Shown piece by piece: positions 54,140-62,930 of a stretch of DNA of 64,000 nt (position 1 is the first letter of the stretch; every line of letters begins with the position of its first letter). The notes beneath the pieces are model-generated. The model ran no database searches. It was not told the DNA's origin and saw only the letters and a program-made list of their open reading frames with translations. Made by a program: the position numbers and the translations under genes. Origin of the DNA: Fischerella sp. PCC 9605 (GTDB taxonomy: Bacteria > Cyanobacteriota > Cyanobacteriia > Cyanobacteriales > Nostocaceae); contig NZ_KI912149.1 of assembly GCF_000517105.1 (NCBI RefSeq), positions 678,390 to 742,389 on the forward strand, in the 5' to 3' direction.

Positions 54140-56959
54140 ATGAAAGTAAACGGCAAAAAACGCTCTGGAATTTTCCGCGCTGTGCAACCCTACCTAAAGC
54201 TGGTTGCTTCTCATTCACGTTGTTTCTACGCTAGCAGGTGGCTCAGGAGAATCATACTTGCTCTGGGAACTGCGTTCTTTATTATCTGCCAGTTTAGTTT
54301 AAATCCAGGCATACAAATTACCTTTCCTTTGACTCAGGCAAAGAGTACCTACAATCTGCCAAATGCTCAAGCCTTGGTTGAACAAGGTCGAAAACTCTAC
54401 GATGCTGGAGATTACAATCAAGCTGTAACGGTTTTGCAACAGGCTGTAGAAGCTTTTAGAGCTAGTGGAGATAGACTAGGGGAAGCAATGGCGTTAAGCA
54501 ATCTTTCTTTAGCCTTGAAACAACTCGGACAGTTAGAAAAAGCAAATGACAACATCACACAAAGTCTCAAGATTTTAGAAACTGACCAAAACAGAGATTT
54601 GGCGTCTCTACAGGTGTTAGCACAAGTGTTAGACGTTCAAGGTAGTCTGCAATTAGAACTAGGCAGAACCCAACAAGCTTTAGATAGTTGGAAACAAGCT
54701 GCTAAAACCTACGAGCAAATAGGTGATGAACCTAGTAGAATCCGTAGCTTAATAAACATTGCTCAAGCTGAGCAAACTTTGGGGCATTATCGTCAGGCTC
54801 GCACAAATTTAGAGCAGCTTTTTACCTCTGTGCAGAAACAACCAGACTCTCTGATGAAAGCAACCGCTTTACGCAGCCTTGGTGATGTTCTGCAATTAGT
54901 CGGTGAATTAGAAAAGTCCTTAAAGGTATTGCAGCAAAGCCGTGATGTCGCTCAAAGATTGCGATCGCCCTCCCAAATGGGTGCAGCACTGCTGAGTTTA
55001 GGTAACACCCAACGCGCCTTGGGTAATAGAGGGCGTCACCAGCAAAATACAGTCAGCCAGGAAAAGGCTACACCGTTGCAGTGTACAATCACAAATGCGA
55101 ATAATCCTATCTCTAATGAAGCTTCCAGGTACTATCAGCAAGCTGCCCAATCTTATCAGCAGGCGGCTGATATTTCTGGCTCTCCGCTCGTGCAAATTCA
55201 AGCAAAAATTAATCAACTGAGTATATTACTGGAATTGCAGAAATGGTCAGAAGCACAGAAATTAGCGTCTGAGGTACAGTATCAGCTTACCCGGATACCT
55301 GCCAACCAAACAGCAATATTTGCCGAAATTAACTTGGCTCAAAGTTTGATATGCTTAAAGCAAGCTACAATTGCAAATAACCCTGGGTGGAAGGAAATTG
55401 CCCAAGGTTTAGCAACAGCAATTCAACAGGCAAACAGTAATGGCGATCGCCGCTCAGTTGCTTATGCTTTGGGTGCGCTGGGTGGACTGTACCTCGAAAC
55501 CCAAGATATGCACAATGCCCAGAAACTGACGGAGCAAGCTTTAACAACAGCCCAGACAATTCAGGCCGGAGATATTGCTTATTTGTGGCAATGGCAGTTA
55601 GGACATATACTCAGAATCAAAGGCGATATTAAAGGTGCGATCGCATTCTACAAGCAAGCAGTCAGTACCCTTAATTCTTTACGCAATGATTTAGTTGCCC
55701 TCAACCCAGATGTTCAGTTTTCCTTTCGGGATAATGTCGAACCTGTCTATCGGCAATTTGTAGATTTACTGTTGCAATCTCCCCCTCTTTCCCCCTCTGT
55801 AGATGGGGGGATTAGTCAACAAAACTTAAAGCAAGCCCGCAATGTCATTGAAGCTCTCCAGTTAACGGAACTAGAAAACTTTTTTAGAGAAGCTTGTTTG
55901 CAGCCTTCACCAAAGCAGATTGATGAAGTTGTTGACAAAACTGACCCAACAACAGCAGTCATCTATCCAATTATTTTAAAAGACCGTCTGGAAATCATCC
56001 TCAAGTTACCAACTAAAAACGAACTTCGCCACTACACAATTTATAAACAAGCAAGTGAAGTTGAAACTGCCTTAGAGAAATTACAGCAATCTCTAACAGA
56101 ACCAGACCAAATTAATGATGTCAAGAAATTTTCTGGGCAGGTGTATAGCTGGTTAATTCAACCACTAGAAGCCGAACTAGCAAAAATGAAAATCAAAACA
56201 TTAGTTTTTGTGTTGGATGGTTCTTTGCGAAATATCCCTATGGCAGTCCTCTACGACGACACGCATAAACAATATTTAATCCAGAAGTATGCTATTGCTC
56301 TAGCTCCTGGTTTGCAGCTAATTGATCCCAAACCTTTGCAACGAGGAAAGCTAAATGCTTTAGCCGCCGGAGTTAGCGAACAACGCAACATCGAAGGTCG
56401 AAAGTTTGCTCCACTCAAAAATGTGGAAGTCGAATTGCAAAAAATTCAGTCGGCAATACCCAAAAGTGAAGAACTTCTCAATCACAATTTTACTAAAACA
56501 AATGTAAAAAACCAAATTGAAGAAGAACCATACACCGTAGTTCACATCGCAACCCATGGCGAATTTAGTTCTAATGTTGAGAAAACATTTATCCTTACTT
56601 GGGAACAACTCCTGAAAGTAAAAGATTTTGATAACTTATTGCGAATTCGCAATGGCAGTGAGTCTCGCGCTATTGAATTACTTGTTCTTAGTGCCTGCCA
56701 AACTGCTGTTGGAGACACGCGAGCTACCTTGGGACTTGCTGGCATAGCAGTACGGGCGGGCGCACGCAGTACGCTAGCAACTTTGTGGTCAGTAGATGAT
56801 GAATCTACAGCTGAACTCATGAGTAAGTTTTATCAGGAGTTAGAAAACACCAACCTTACTAAAGTTGAAGCTCTCCGTCTTGCCCAACTGAAGCTATTAA
56901 CCGATCATGAAATTCCTTATTTATGGGCACCCTACGTTTTGGTGGGAAATTGGCTTTAA
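54140..56959 (+). CDS. CHAT domain protease with TPR array, exported or membrane-anchored
   Basis: 939 aa. A hydrophobic segment at about 34-53 (IILALGTAFFIICQF) acts as signal or anchor. TPR repeats fill about 65-510 (for example ALSNLSLALKQLGQLEKAND). The CHAT caspase-like domain occupies about 640-939; catalytic His806 in VVHIATHGEF and Cys853 in LVLSACQTAVGD are intact, followed by GLAGIAVRAGARSTLATLW and YLWAPYVLVGNW. 12 bp after the haemagglutinin gene on the same strand. CHAT-TPR proteins in cyanobacteria are often beside haemagglutinin-type proteins; function untested. Confidence 0.9.
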   Translation: MKVNGKKRSGIFRAVQPYLKLVASHSRCFYASRWLRRIILALGTAFFIICQFSLNPGIQITFPLTQAKSTYNLPNAQALVEQGRKLYDAGDYNQAVTVLQQAVEAFRASGDRLGEAMALSNLSLALKQLGQLEKANDNITQSLKILETDQNRDLASLQVLAQVLDVQGSLQLELGRTQQALDSWKQAAKTYEQIGDEPSRIRSLINIAQAEQTLGHYRQARTNLEQLFTSVQKQPDSLMKATALRSLGDVLQLVGELEKSLKVLQQSRDVAQRLRSPSQMGAALLSLGNTQRALGNRGRHQQNTVSQEKATPLQCTITNANNPISNEASRYYQQAAQSYQQAADISGSPLVQIQAKINQLSILLELQKWSEAQKLASEVQYQLTRIPANQTAIFAEINLAQSLICLKQATIANNPGWKEIAQGLATAIQQANSNGDRRSVAYALGALGGLYLETQDMHNAQKLTEQALTTAQTIQAGDIAYLWQWQLGHILRIKGDIKGAIAFYKQAVSTLNSLRNDLVALNPDVQFSFRDNVEPVYRQFVDLLLQSPPLSPSVDGGISQQNLKQARNVIEALQLTELENFFREACLQPSPKQIDEVVDKTDPTTAVIYPIILKDRLEIILKLPTKNELRHYTIYKQASEVETALEKLQQSLTEPDQINDVKKFSGQVYSWLIQPLEAELAKMKIKTLVFVLDGSLRNIPMAVLYDDTHKQYLIQKYAIALAPGLQLIDPKPLQRGKLNALAAGVSEQRNIEGRKFAPLKNVEVELQKIQSAIPKSEELLNHNFTKTNVKNQIEEEPYTVVHIATHGEFSSNVEKTFILTWEQLLKVKDFDNLLRIRNGSESRAIELLVLSACQTAVGDTRATLGLAGIAVRAGARSTLATLWSVDDESTAELMSKFYQELENTNLTKVEALRLAQLKLLTDHEIPYLWAPYVLVGNWL

Positions 56960-57039
56960 ATCAGTTATATTCCCTGCCTTTTTGCCAAATTTTGAAGTCT
57001 TTAAAATTATTAATTTCTGACATTTAAAAACCTCTTAAT

Positions 57040-57855
57040 TTATTCCCTTGTTCCCCGTTCCCTGTTCCCTGGTTCTAATTTATTTTTTACCTTTCCAATC
57101 ATAGGCTGTGTACTTAAATTCTCTAGACCAACATCTTGCAATAGCTGAGCCCAATCCTTATTAAAGGTGGGATTCTGTGGCTCACTCAAGCGGAGTTTTG
57201 CCAACTCACTCAAAGCTGAGTACCAAATACCATTTTCAGCGTAAATAGCTATGCGCTGCCGTGGTGTGGTAGCTGATTTCAATAGATACTCTAAGTCTGG
57301 TTTGAGTGCTACTCTTTGCACCCATCCACGTACAAACACTGGGTTGGATAAGTTTCCAGAGGCGCTATCAATTGCATCTTTACAGTAAAGTTTGAAGTAC
57401 CATTGATAGGTTTTGTCGATTGCTAGTGGCGCTGTAGACGGCAGGCTCAAACCAACAATACCTGGTGTTTTTGGTAGGGTGAAATCAGTTCGATAAACAT
57501 CTTTGTTTGCTTCATCTTGTAATACAAACTCTCCAGTAGATACATCAGTTGCCTTATAGGGGACAAAAAACCAGAAGGTAGGATGCTCTTCTACTGCTAA
57601 AGCCACGTTTTTTGCAGGTATTAAAGCAGTAGTTAACAATTCCACGGGGGGACACTTGCCACGGCTTCCTGTTCCTCCTCTTTTGGTAGGTCTACCTCGG
57701 CTTGATCCATCGGGTTCTTTTTCTCGAAAGCGAATTTGTATCCGCTCAGAACCATTGCTGGCTGGTTGATTGGATTGTGCCACTACTGGCACTAAAAAAC
57801 TCATGTAACACAATAATGCAAAAGTTATGGTCAACGCACATTTTGATTTAGTCAT
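57040..57855 (-). CDS. DUF928 domain protein, exported
   Basis: 271 aa with signal peptide (about 1-27, VPVVAQS). The DUF928 region shows GGTGSRGKCPPVELLTTALI, HPTFWFFVPY, IVGLSLP and YQWYFKLYC, then RVALKPDL and GIWYSALSELAKLR. The last residues (LEPGNRERGTRE) come from a CCCTTGTTCCCCGTT repeat, so the natural C-terminus is probably a little shorter. Converges with the CHAT gene and belongs by context to the same group. Confidence 0.83.
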   Translation of the reverse strand: MTKSKCALTITFALLCYMSFLVPVVAQSNQPASNGSERIQIRFREKEPDGSSRGRPTKRGGTGSRGKCPPVELLTTALIPAKNVALAVEEHPTFWFFVPYKATDVSTGEFVLQDEANKDVYRTDFTLPKTPGIVGLSLPSTAPLAIDKTYQWYFKLYCKDAIDSASGNLSNPVFVRGWVQRVALKPDLEYLLKSATTPRQRIAIYAENGIWYSALSELAKLRLSEPQNPTFNKDWAQLLQDVGLENLSTQPMIGKVKNKLEPGNRERGTRE

Positions 57856-58267
57856 TAGTCATTGGTGATTTTTTATTAGCAAATAAGCATCACAGATTTT
57901 TGTGGTGACTGGGTGAGGATGGGTAATAGATATCCTGAGATACCCTGTTTATTAAAACTACAAATATCATGACTAAACCCGTCTTTGTAGTGTTTGGTCA
58001 TCTTTGTTTCTTATGTGTTATTTGCAACAACTAACTACTGGATTTATATGTATTGTGATTAACGTGAAATGGTATAATATCCCTGAATGACCAACAGTAT
58101 CCTTTAAGAAGTCGGGGAGCTTACCTCTAGGTGATGTTAATGTATTAGCCAGCGCTGATGGAGGCAAGGACACAATATAAGCTTTGATATTTTGATAATA
58201 GTAAAATAAAGTATAGAGACACAAAAGTTTGTGTCTCTATATCTTACCAATTTTTAAATCTGGCTAA
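57856..58267. other. Intergenic region with a terminator
   Basis: Holds TGACTAAATC/ATTGGTCATT scraps near the DUF928 start and a terminator at 58212. No gene that I can support; a 68-codon minus frame at 58018-58224 runs through the terminator. Confidence 0.55.
58205..58241 (-). terminator. Terminator after the 72-aa gene
   Basis: Perfect stem TATAGAGACACAAA (58212-58225) with TTTGTGTCTCTATA (58228-58241); downstream on the minus strand is CTTTATTTTAC. Confidence 0.75.
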
Positions 58268-58486
58268 TTAGGAAGCTTTCGAGTTTCTATAATTTGCGTC
58301 CATCCAACAACGCGGTAGATTTTCACCAGAAGGAAAAACTAGATTTTCTTTTCTATAAGATTCCGATGCTTGTTCTTCCTGACCTTGTTGTTCTTTAGCA
58401 TGAATACTATCAATATTGGGGTCAATTAATTCTTGAACATCCTGAATTTTAACCAATTCGCCAGTATCTTTGATTTGTAGTAACAT
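58268..58486 (-). CDS. Small acidic conserved-looking protein, function unknown
   Basis: 72 aa: MLLQIKDTGELVKIQDVQEL, an acidic Gln/Glu-rich middle, then ENLVFPSGENLPRCWMDANY. The pattern LVFPSGE-LP-CW resembles small proteins I recall from other filamentous cyanobacteria, sometimes mislabelled acetyltransferase. A GGAGG-type site (CGGAGGTTATC) lies 6-10 bp before the ATG and a terminator follows, so expression is likely. Confidence 0.6.
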   Translation of the reverse strand: MLLQIKDTGELVKIQDVQELIDPNIDSIHAKEQQGQEEQASESYRKENLVFPSGENLPRCWMDANYRNSKAS

Positions 58487-58772
58487 AATGGATAACCTCC
58501 GTAAGTTTGCATTAAGTAGATTGGCATAAATAAACTAATTTATGATGATGAGATTTAGTGGTGAGTAGTTTGTTGTTGTAATTAACTACTAGCACTATTT
58601 GAAATTATTGATACATTAGCTATTCTTGAATATCAGGCATAAAAAAACTATGTATCAGCCTTATTTTTCAAGCAAATTTGCAAAATGAAACTGATACGCA
58701 GTTATACTTTTATTTATGAAAAGATAGCAATAAATCTAGCCAAGATATTTTTATAAAACTTGGCAAGAAAAA

Positions 58773-59084
58773 TTACATTTCGCGTTGAAATTTTTCCAAT
58801 ATATCTACTAAATTGACCTGGCATTGCAAGGGCAATAAATCAATCAAAGGAATTTCTCTTCTACCACCGCCAATTTTGACTGGAATGGATTCTAGAACTT
58901 GGATAACATCGTCTTCATCTACAGGCTTATTGTCAGTAATTAAGGGATACACTTGTTCTGCAACCACAGTATGCAATTTGGCATCCGATAAATACAGATG
59001 CCACTTGGCAATGTCTATGTAAACGTTTTCGCCAATTTCAGTTGCTAGGGCTTCCAGTAATTCTGTGGTGTTAGTCTTAGCCAT
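58773..59084 (-). CDS. DUF3181 family protein
   Basis: 103 aa from ATG 59084, preceded by AAGGG; an upstream in-frame start at 59141 adds 19 residues with no family likeness. Matches the cyanobacterial DUF3181 pattern: ELLEALATEIGENVYIDIAKWHLYL, IPVKIGGGRREIPLIDLLPL and QCQVNLVDILEKF. Soluble, role unknown. Confidence 0.8.
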   Translation of the reverse strand: MAKTNTTELLEALATEIGENVYIDIAKWHLYLSDAKLHTVVAEQVYPLITDNKPVDEDDVIQVLESIPVKIGGGRREIPLIDLLPLQCQVNLVDILEKFQREM

Positions 59085-59199
59085 AAAAATAACCCTTATG
59101 AACGGAAGCGAATTTTCATGCTCATTATTATTATCGCTCAATTAATAGGCTGGTTCTACCGCCACAAGTTACAATCGCCCCAGTCTTGTTAGTCATTCT

Positions 59200-59457
59200 T
59201 CAGGTGGATTTGGGTGGTGTCTCGCGGTAGTCGGCGATCGCAGCAATATAAATTAGATGTGCCAACAATACCACTAACCAGCCTGCTGTCACCCAAGGTA
59301 GCCACTCCCAAGTAGCTTTCAAGAAGTTGTGAAAAAACCACAACCCAGAATTACACGCCGCAAATATTGCCACATGTACGGCAAAGTTCATCCGGTCATC
59401 GAGTTTGCGGTAAGCTGGGTCATTGCGATCGGGTTTACGAGGCCAACGAGGAGGCAT
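59200..59457 (-). CDS. 2TM domain protein
   Basis: 85 aa, two membrane helices (about 27-47 and 54-74). Charged N-terminus PPRWPRKPDRNDPAYRKLDD followed by NFAVHVAIFAACNSGLWFFHN, the 2TM pattern. Role unknown. It comes 94 bp after the CbpM-like gene on the same strand. Confidence 0.75.
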   Translation of the reverse strand: MPPRWPRKPDRNDPAYRKLDDRMNFAVHVAIFAACNSGLWFFHNFLKATWEWLPWVTAGWLVVLLAHLIYIAAIADYRETPPKST

Positions 59458-59551
59458 ACAAGTTTGTTACAGATTTTAATCAAATTGTTTTCTGACTCAT
59501 TTTAGGATTTTTTCGGCTATTATTGCCGTCCACTCAAAAAATCTACTGGAC

Positions 59552-59857
59552 TTATAATTGCCGTGACTGGTATGCTTGCAACTGTGCCCGCAGTTGGGCA
59601 ATTTCTTCTGCCATGTCTATAACCATAGCAGCTCCAACTAAATTTAGTCCTAAATCCCGACGCAAACGCATAATTTGACCGATCCGAGCAATATCGCGCG
59701 ATCGCAACATCGAATTAATCGGTGAAATCAATCCCAACGCTGCAAAACGTTCTATCAGTGCAGTTGATGTTTGCGTCACTAAAGCCGCATACTCAAATGT
59801 GTAAAGGCGATCGCCTTCTTCAGAGACAACCACTCGTGATAGGCTAACTTGATTCAT
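59552..59857 (-). CDS. CbpM-like chaperone modulator (MerR-type helix-turn-helix)
   Basis: 101 aa. The region [20 protein letters not shown] and [40 protein letters not shown] is the MerR-like wing plus coiled coil of CbpM. In E. coli CbpM inhibits CbpA. Here the start overlaps the DnaJ-like gene stop by 4 bp, the classical cbpA-cbpM layout. Confidence 0.82.
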   Translation of the reverse strand: MNQVSLSRVVVSEEGDRLYTFEYAALVTQTSTALIERFAALGLISPINSMLRSRDIARIGQIMRLRRDLGLNLVGAAMVIDMAEEIAQLRAQLQAYQSRQL

Positions 59858-60849
59858 AGTTTCACCTCTTCTAGAGCAGTACGTGGATCGAAAGTGCTAC
59901 TGTCGCGGATTTTTTCATAGCACTCGCGTTCGGTCGAACTCAAATCTTTGGGAGATACAATTTGCAATTTGACAATCAAATCGCTGCGTCCTCCTTTTGG
60001 TTGTGTCCATCCTTTACCCCGTAGCCGCAAAGATTGTCCGGAACGCACACCCGCCGGAATTGTCATAGTGACGTTACCATCGGGTGTTGGGACTTTCACT
60101 TGTGTTCCCAAAACAGCTTCATCTGGTCGAATCGGAATCTCACAAGTGAGGTTATCGCCTGCAAATCGGAAGAAGGGATGGGGCAATACTTCTATTGTCA
60201 AGTATAAATCTCCCCGCTGTTGGGAAAACGGACTGGGACGTCCTTTACCTTTGATACGAACGCGACTTCCGGATTTTGCACCTGGGGGAATACGAACAGT
60301 AACCGTTTCACCATTGATTTGCAATCGTTTCTGTGTACCGTGAAATGCTTCCGAAAAAGTCAGGGTAATAGCCGCTTCCGTATCGGGTGCGGGTACTTCG
60401 GTGGCAACATTTTCAAAAAAATCGCCATAGTCGCGATCGCCGCCTGTATAGGTACGATAAGTATAACTTCTGCCAGTTCGACCTGCACCACCAAACCGAC
60501 CAAGCAGGTCGTTGATAAACTCATCAAAATTACCGTACTGGTCGAAATCAAACCCACCAACATCTACTCTTGTACCCCGACCACGTGGTTGTGATGCGCC
60601 TGCTGTAGCCGCTTGCTGCCAATATTGACCAAAAGCATCGTATTTTTGGCGTTTTTCTGGATCGGAAAGTACCTCGTTAGCTTCGTTGATTTCTTTAAAG
60701 CGTTCCTCCGCCTGTTTATCTCCAGGGTTGACATCGGGGTGATACTTACGTGCCAGCTTGCGGTAAGCCTGTTTTATCTCCTCCGGTGTGGCATTTTTGC
60801 TCACCCCTAGAATTTGGTAATAATCCTTGAAGTCGGTTCCAGCTGGCAT
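59854..60849 (-). CDS. CbpA-type DnaJ co-chaperone
   Basis: 331 aa. J-domain at residues 6-70 with [20 protein letters not shown] and the HPD motif ([10 protein letters not shown]), a G/F-rich linker ([11 protein letters not shown]) and the C-terminal substrate-binding barrels ([28 protein letters not shown]). No zinc-finger, so it is CbpA-like not DnaJ proper. It recruits DnaK to clients. Operon with the CbpM-like gene. Confidence 0.92.
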   Translation of the reverse strand: MPAGTDFKDYYQILGVSKNATPEEIKQAYRKLARKYHPDVNPGDKQAEERFKEINEANEVLSDPEKRQKYDAFGQYWQQAATAGASQPRGRGTRVDVGGFDFDQYGNFDEFINDLLGRFGGAGRTGRSYTYRTYTGGDRDYGDFFENVATEVPAPDTEAAITLTFSEAFHGTQKRLQINGETVTVRIPPGAKSGSRVRIKGKGRPSPFSQQRGDLYLTIEVLPHPFFRFAGDNLTCEIPIRPDEAVLGTQVKVPTPDGNVTMTIPAGVRSGQSLRLRGKGWTQPKGGRSDLIVKLQIVSPKDLSSTERECYEKIRDSSTFDPRTALEEVKL

Positions 60850-60892
60850 AGCTGTTTTATTGTTGAATAGAAAGCCTAACTTTAATTTACTT

Positions 60893-61084
60893 ATGAAATT
60901 GTTGACAAAAATCTGCCGTCAGTATGGCATTGCTCATCTGGCAGTCGCAACGTTAGGCTTGTTTGCCATGATGCTCAATTCCTATAATTTTGAGCAAGCA
61001 AAAATAGGACTGACAGCACAATATTTTTATAGAGATTGTCCTGTCAATCCTGCTGTCAATTTTTGCTCTGGTAGTGCTCGTTAA
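60893..61084 (+). CDS. Possible small membrane or exported protein
   Basis: 63 aa from ATG 60893 ([20 protein letters not shown]), one hydrophobic helix then [19 protein letters not shown] with two cysteines. Composition looks coding but there is no ribosome site and it lies in the promoter gap between two minus-strand stress genes. Unsure. Confidence 0.4.
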   Translation: MKLLTKICRQYGIAHLAVATLGLFAMMLNSYNFEQAKIGLTAQYFYRDCPVNPAVNFCSGSAR

Positions 61085-61140
61085 ATTACCAGAAAACACA
61101 ATTACTGATTAACAGAAGCAATTACAAAAAATCGCCTAAG

Positions 61141-61686
61141 TTAACTTGATTGAGATTGTAATTGCTGCTGAGTTTGCCTGTCGTACTCTTCACCAATCGC
61201 CTGAGTTTGTTGTTCGCCGAGATTAATTGTGACAACTTTTTTCTTTTCTTCCTCAGCTTTCGGCATTGTTAGGCACAAAAGACCATTCTTAAATTCAGCT
61301 TGTACCCGATCGTTTTGAATTCTGGTAGGTAAAGGAATTACCCTTTGGAAACTACCATAGCGAAATTCCGAACGTCTCATGCCTTTTTCTTCAGTCCTAG
61401 TTTCAGCTTTGCGCTCCCCACTGATCGAAACAGCTTCAGCGGTAACTTTTACATCCAAGTCTTTAGCTTCCATACCCGGAAGTTCAATCCGAAGTTCAAT
61501 ATTATCGGGATTTTCGTGCATTTCAGCCGCAGGTATAAAAGCATATCCAGCCATCTCGCCCTCATCGCCGCTAGTAGTCATCATGCGATCAAACAGGCGA
61601 TTCATTTCGCGTTGCAAGCTAGTAATTTCCCGGAAAGGATCGTAACGGTTAATTTCCCGGAAAGGATCCCAACGTATTAATGGCAT
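61141..61686 (-). CDS. hspA: Small heat shock protein (Hsp20/alpha-crystallin)
   Basis: 181 aa. Alpha-crystallin domain about 50-145: NIELRIELPGMEAKDLDVKV, SEFRYGSFQRVIPLPTRI and FKNGLLCLTMPKAE. The C-terminus is Gln-rich. The N-terminus has a tandem duplication, WDPFREINR then YDPFREITS, coded by repeated DNA near 61626-61678. A strong GGAGGG ribosome site precedes the ATG. ATP-independent holdase; neighbour to CbpA/CbpM-like genes, forming a proteostasis group. No CIRCE element was seen upstream. Confidence 0.92.
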   Translation of the reverse strand: MPLIRWDPFREINRYDPFREITSLQREMNRLFDRMMTTSGDEGEMAGYAFIPAAEMHENPDNIELRIELPGMEAKDLDVKVTAEAVSISGERKAETRTEEKGMRRSEFRYGSFQRVIPLPTRIQNDRVQAEFKNGLLCLTMPKAEEEKKKVVTINLGEQQTQAIGEEYDRQTQQQLQSQSS

Positions 61687-61913
61687 ATTTCAGCCCTCCG
61701 ATATATATCAGATGTAAGACTTACAATCCTTTGGCTTCCACCTTAAAGTATCAAGAGTAAAAATTTGCCTCATCAGCCCAATGGATGACATTTTGCTTTT
61801 CAGAAATTAAGACTTTTATCTTTTTGCTTAATCTTGTTGATAGAGGTAACAAACCCATCCTGTTGTAAATATGGAAATGACATTTAGAGGTGGAATTTTA
61901 GAGGTGAATAAAA

Positions 61914-62108
61914 ATGGCTAAAATCAACCCGATTCAACTACAAAAACATTTGAAGGGCGTGGACTATCCAGCTAGTAAACAAGAATTGATTCAGCGTGCT
62001 CAACAGCAAGGCGCTGATGAGAATGCTATCTCTGTTTTACAGCAATTGCCCGATCAGGAGTACAAAACTCCAACTGATGTCAGTGAAGCTGTAAGTTCAA
62101 TTAAATAA
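61914..62108 (+). CDS. DUF2795 domain protein
   Basis: 64 aa: IQLQKHLKGVDYPASKQELI, then AQQQGADENAISVLQQLPDQ and EYKTPTDVSEAV. This is the DUF2795 pattern. Small soluble protein, role unknown; AGAGGTG precedes the ATG by about 8 bp. Confidence 0.85.
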   Translation: MAKINPIQLQKHLKGVDYPASKQELIQRAQQQGADENAISVLQQLPDQEYKTPTDVSEAVSSIK

Positions 62109-62238
62109 GTCAAGTACGTAGGCATAAATAAATCTATGTCTTGTGGTGACTGTTAGTAGTAGTTGTTTGTTGTTAGTTATTTGTTGTTTGTAACAATTCA
62201 CTATCAGCGAGCAACTACCAAAAACATAGAACTTATTC

Positions 62239-62739
62239 TTATTGAAAATAATCTCCTGATTTACCGCCAGTTTTACTCACTAATCGAATTGATTCAATTT
62301 GAATCGACTTTTCTAAAGCTTTCGCCATATCATACAGAGTGAGAGCAGCGACAGAAACGGCTGTTAATGCTTCCATCTCTACACCAGTTTCAGCTTTGGT
62401 TTTGACTGTAGCCTGAATTTGATAACCAGGTAATTGGGAATCGGGTGTGACGGTTACTTCTACTTTTTGCAAGGGTAAGGGATGACACAAGGGTATCAAG
62501 TTAGCCGTCTGTTTAGCTGCCATAATTCCCGCTAGTCTTGCCGTTGCCAATACATCTCCTTTGGGAGCATTCCCTGCTTGGATGGCAGCAAAGGTCTCTG
62601 GTAACATCCGCACTCTAGCAGCAGCGGTTGCTTGGCGGACTGTAGGTGCTTTTCCAGACACATCTACCATCTGGGCTTGACCCTGATGATCTAGATGCGT
62701 AAGGTCAGCAGAATGAAATGGAAAATTTTCTTGCGTCAT
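62239..62739 (-). CDS. moaC: Cyclic pyranopterin monophosphate synthase MoaC
   Basis: 166 aa from the ATG at 62739; another ATG at 62760 would add seven residues. [39 protein letters not shown] and [27 protein letters not shown] are MoaC signatures. Together with MoaA it forms cyclic pyranopterin for molybdenum cofactor. Single gene. Confidence 0.94.
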   Translation of the reverse strand: MTQENFPFHSADLTHLDHQGQAQMVDVSGKAPTVRQATAAARVRMLPETFAAIQAGNAPKGDVLATARLAGIMAAKQTANLIPLCHPLPLQKVEVTVTPDSQLPGYQIQATVKTKAETGVEMEALTAVSVAALTLYDMAKALEKSIQIESIRLVSKTGGKSGDYFQ

Positions 62740-62779
62740 TTGGTAATGATGTGTTAACATTAGATCCTGTGACCAACAA

Positions 62780-62853
62780 GGGCGTGTAGCTCAGTGGACT
62801 AGAGCACGTGGCTACGGACCACGGTGTCGGGGGTTCGAATCCCTCCTCGCCCG
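62780..62853 (+). tRNA. tRNA-Arg (ACG)
   Basis: 74 nt. Acceptor stem GGGCGTG/CTCGCCC (one mismatch region at its end), D-arm GCTCAGTGGACTAGAGC, anticodon stem CGTGG/CCACG with loop CTACGGA, anticodon ACG; T-arm GGGGGTTCGAATCCCTC. CCA not encoded. The ACG wobble A is normally edited to inosine. Confidence 0.93.
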
Positions 62854-62873
62854 TACTTTTGTAGAGACGCTTT

Positions 62874-62903
62874 TGTAGAGACGCGAGATCTCGCGTCTCT
62901 ACA
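62874..62903. repeat. 30-bp perfect palindrome after tRNA-Arg
   Basis: Arm TGTAGAGACGCGAGA followed by its exact complement. Preceded by a partial unit TGTAGAGACGC (62860-62870) and followed by GGCGTCTCTACAT. Same family as 48947, 49025 and 53949. Confidence 0.9.
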
Positions 62904-62930
62904 TTATTGCAATATCTGGCGTCTCTACAT

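Noticed and set aside
61687-61913. CIRCE heat-shock operator upstream of hspA
   Set aside because: I looked for the TTAGCACTC-N9-GAGTGCTAA pattern and did not find it.
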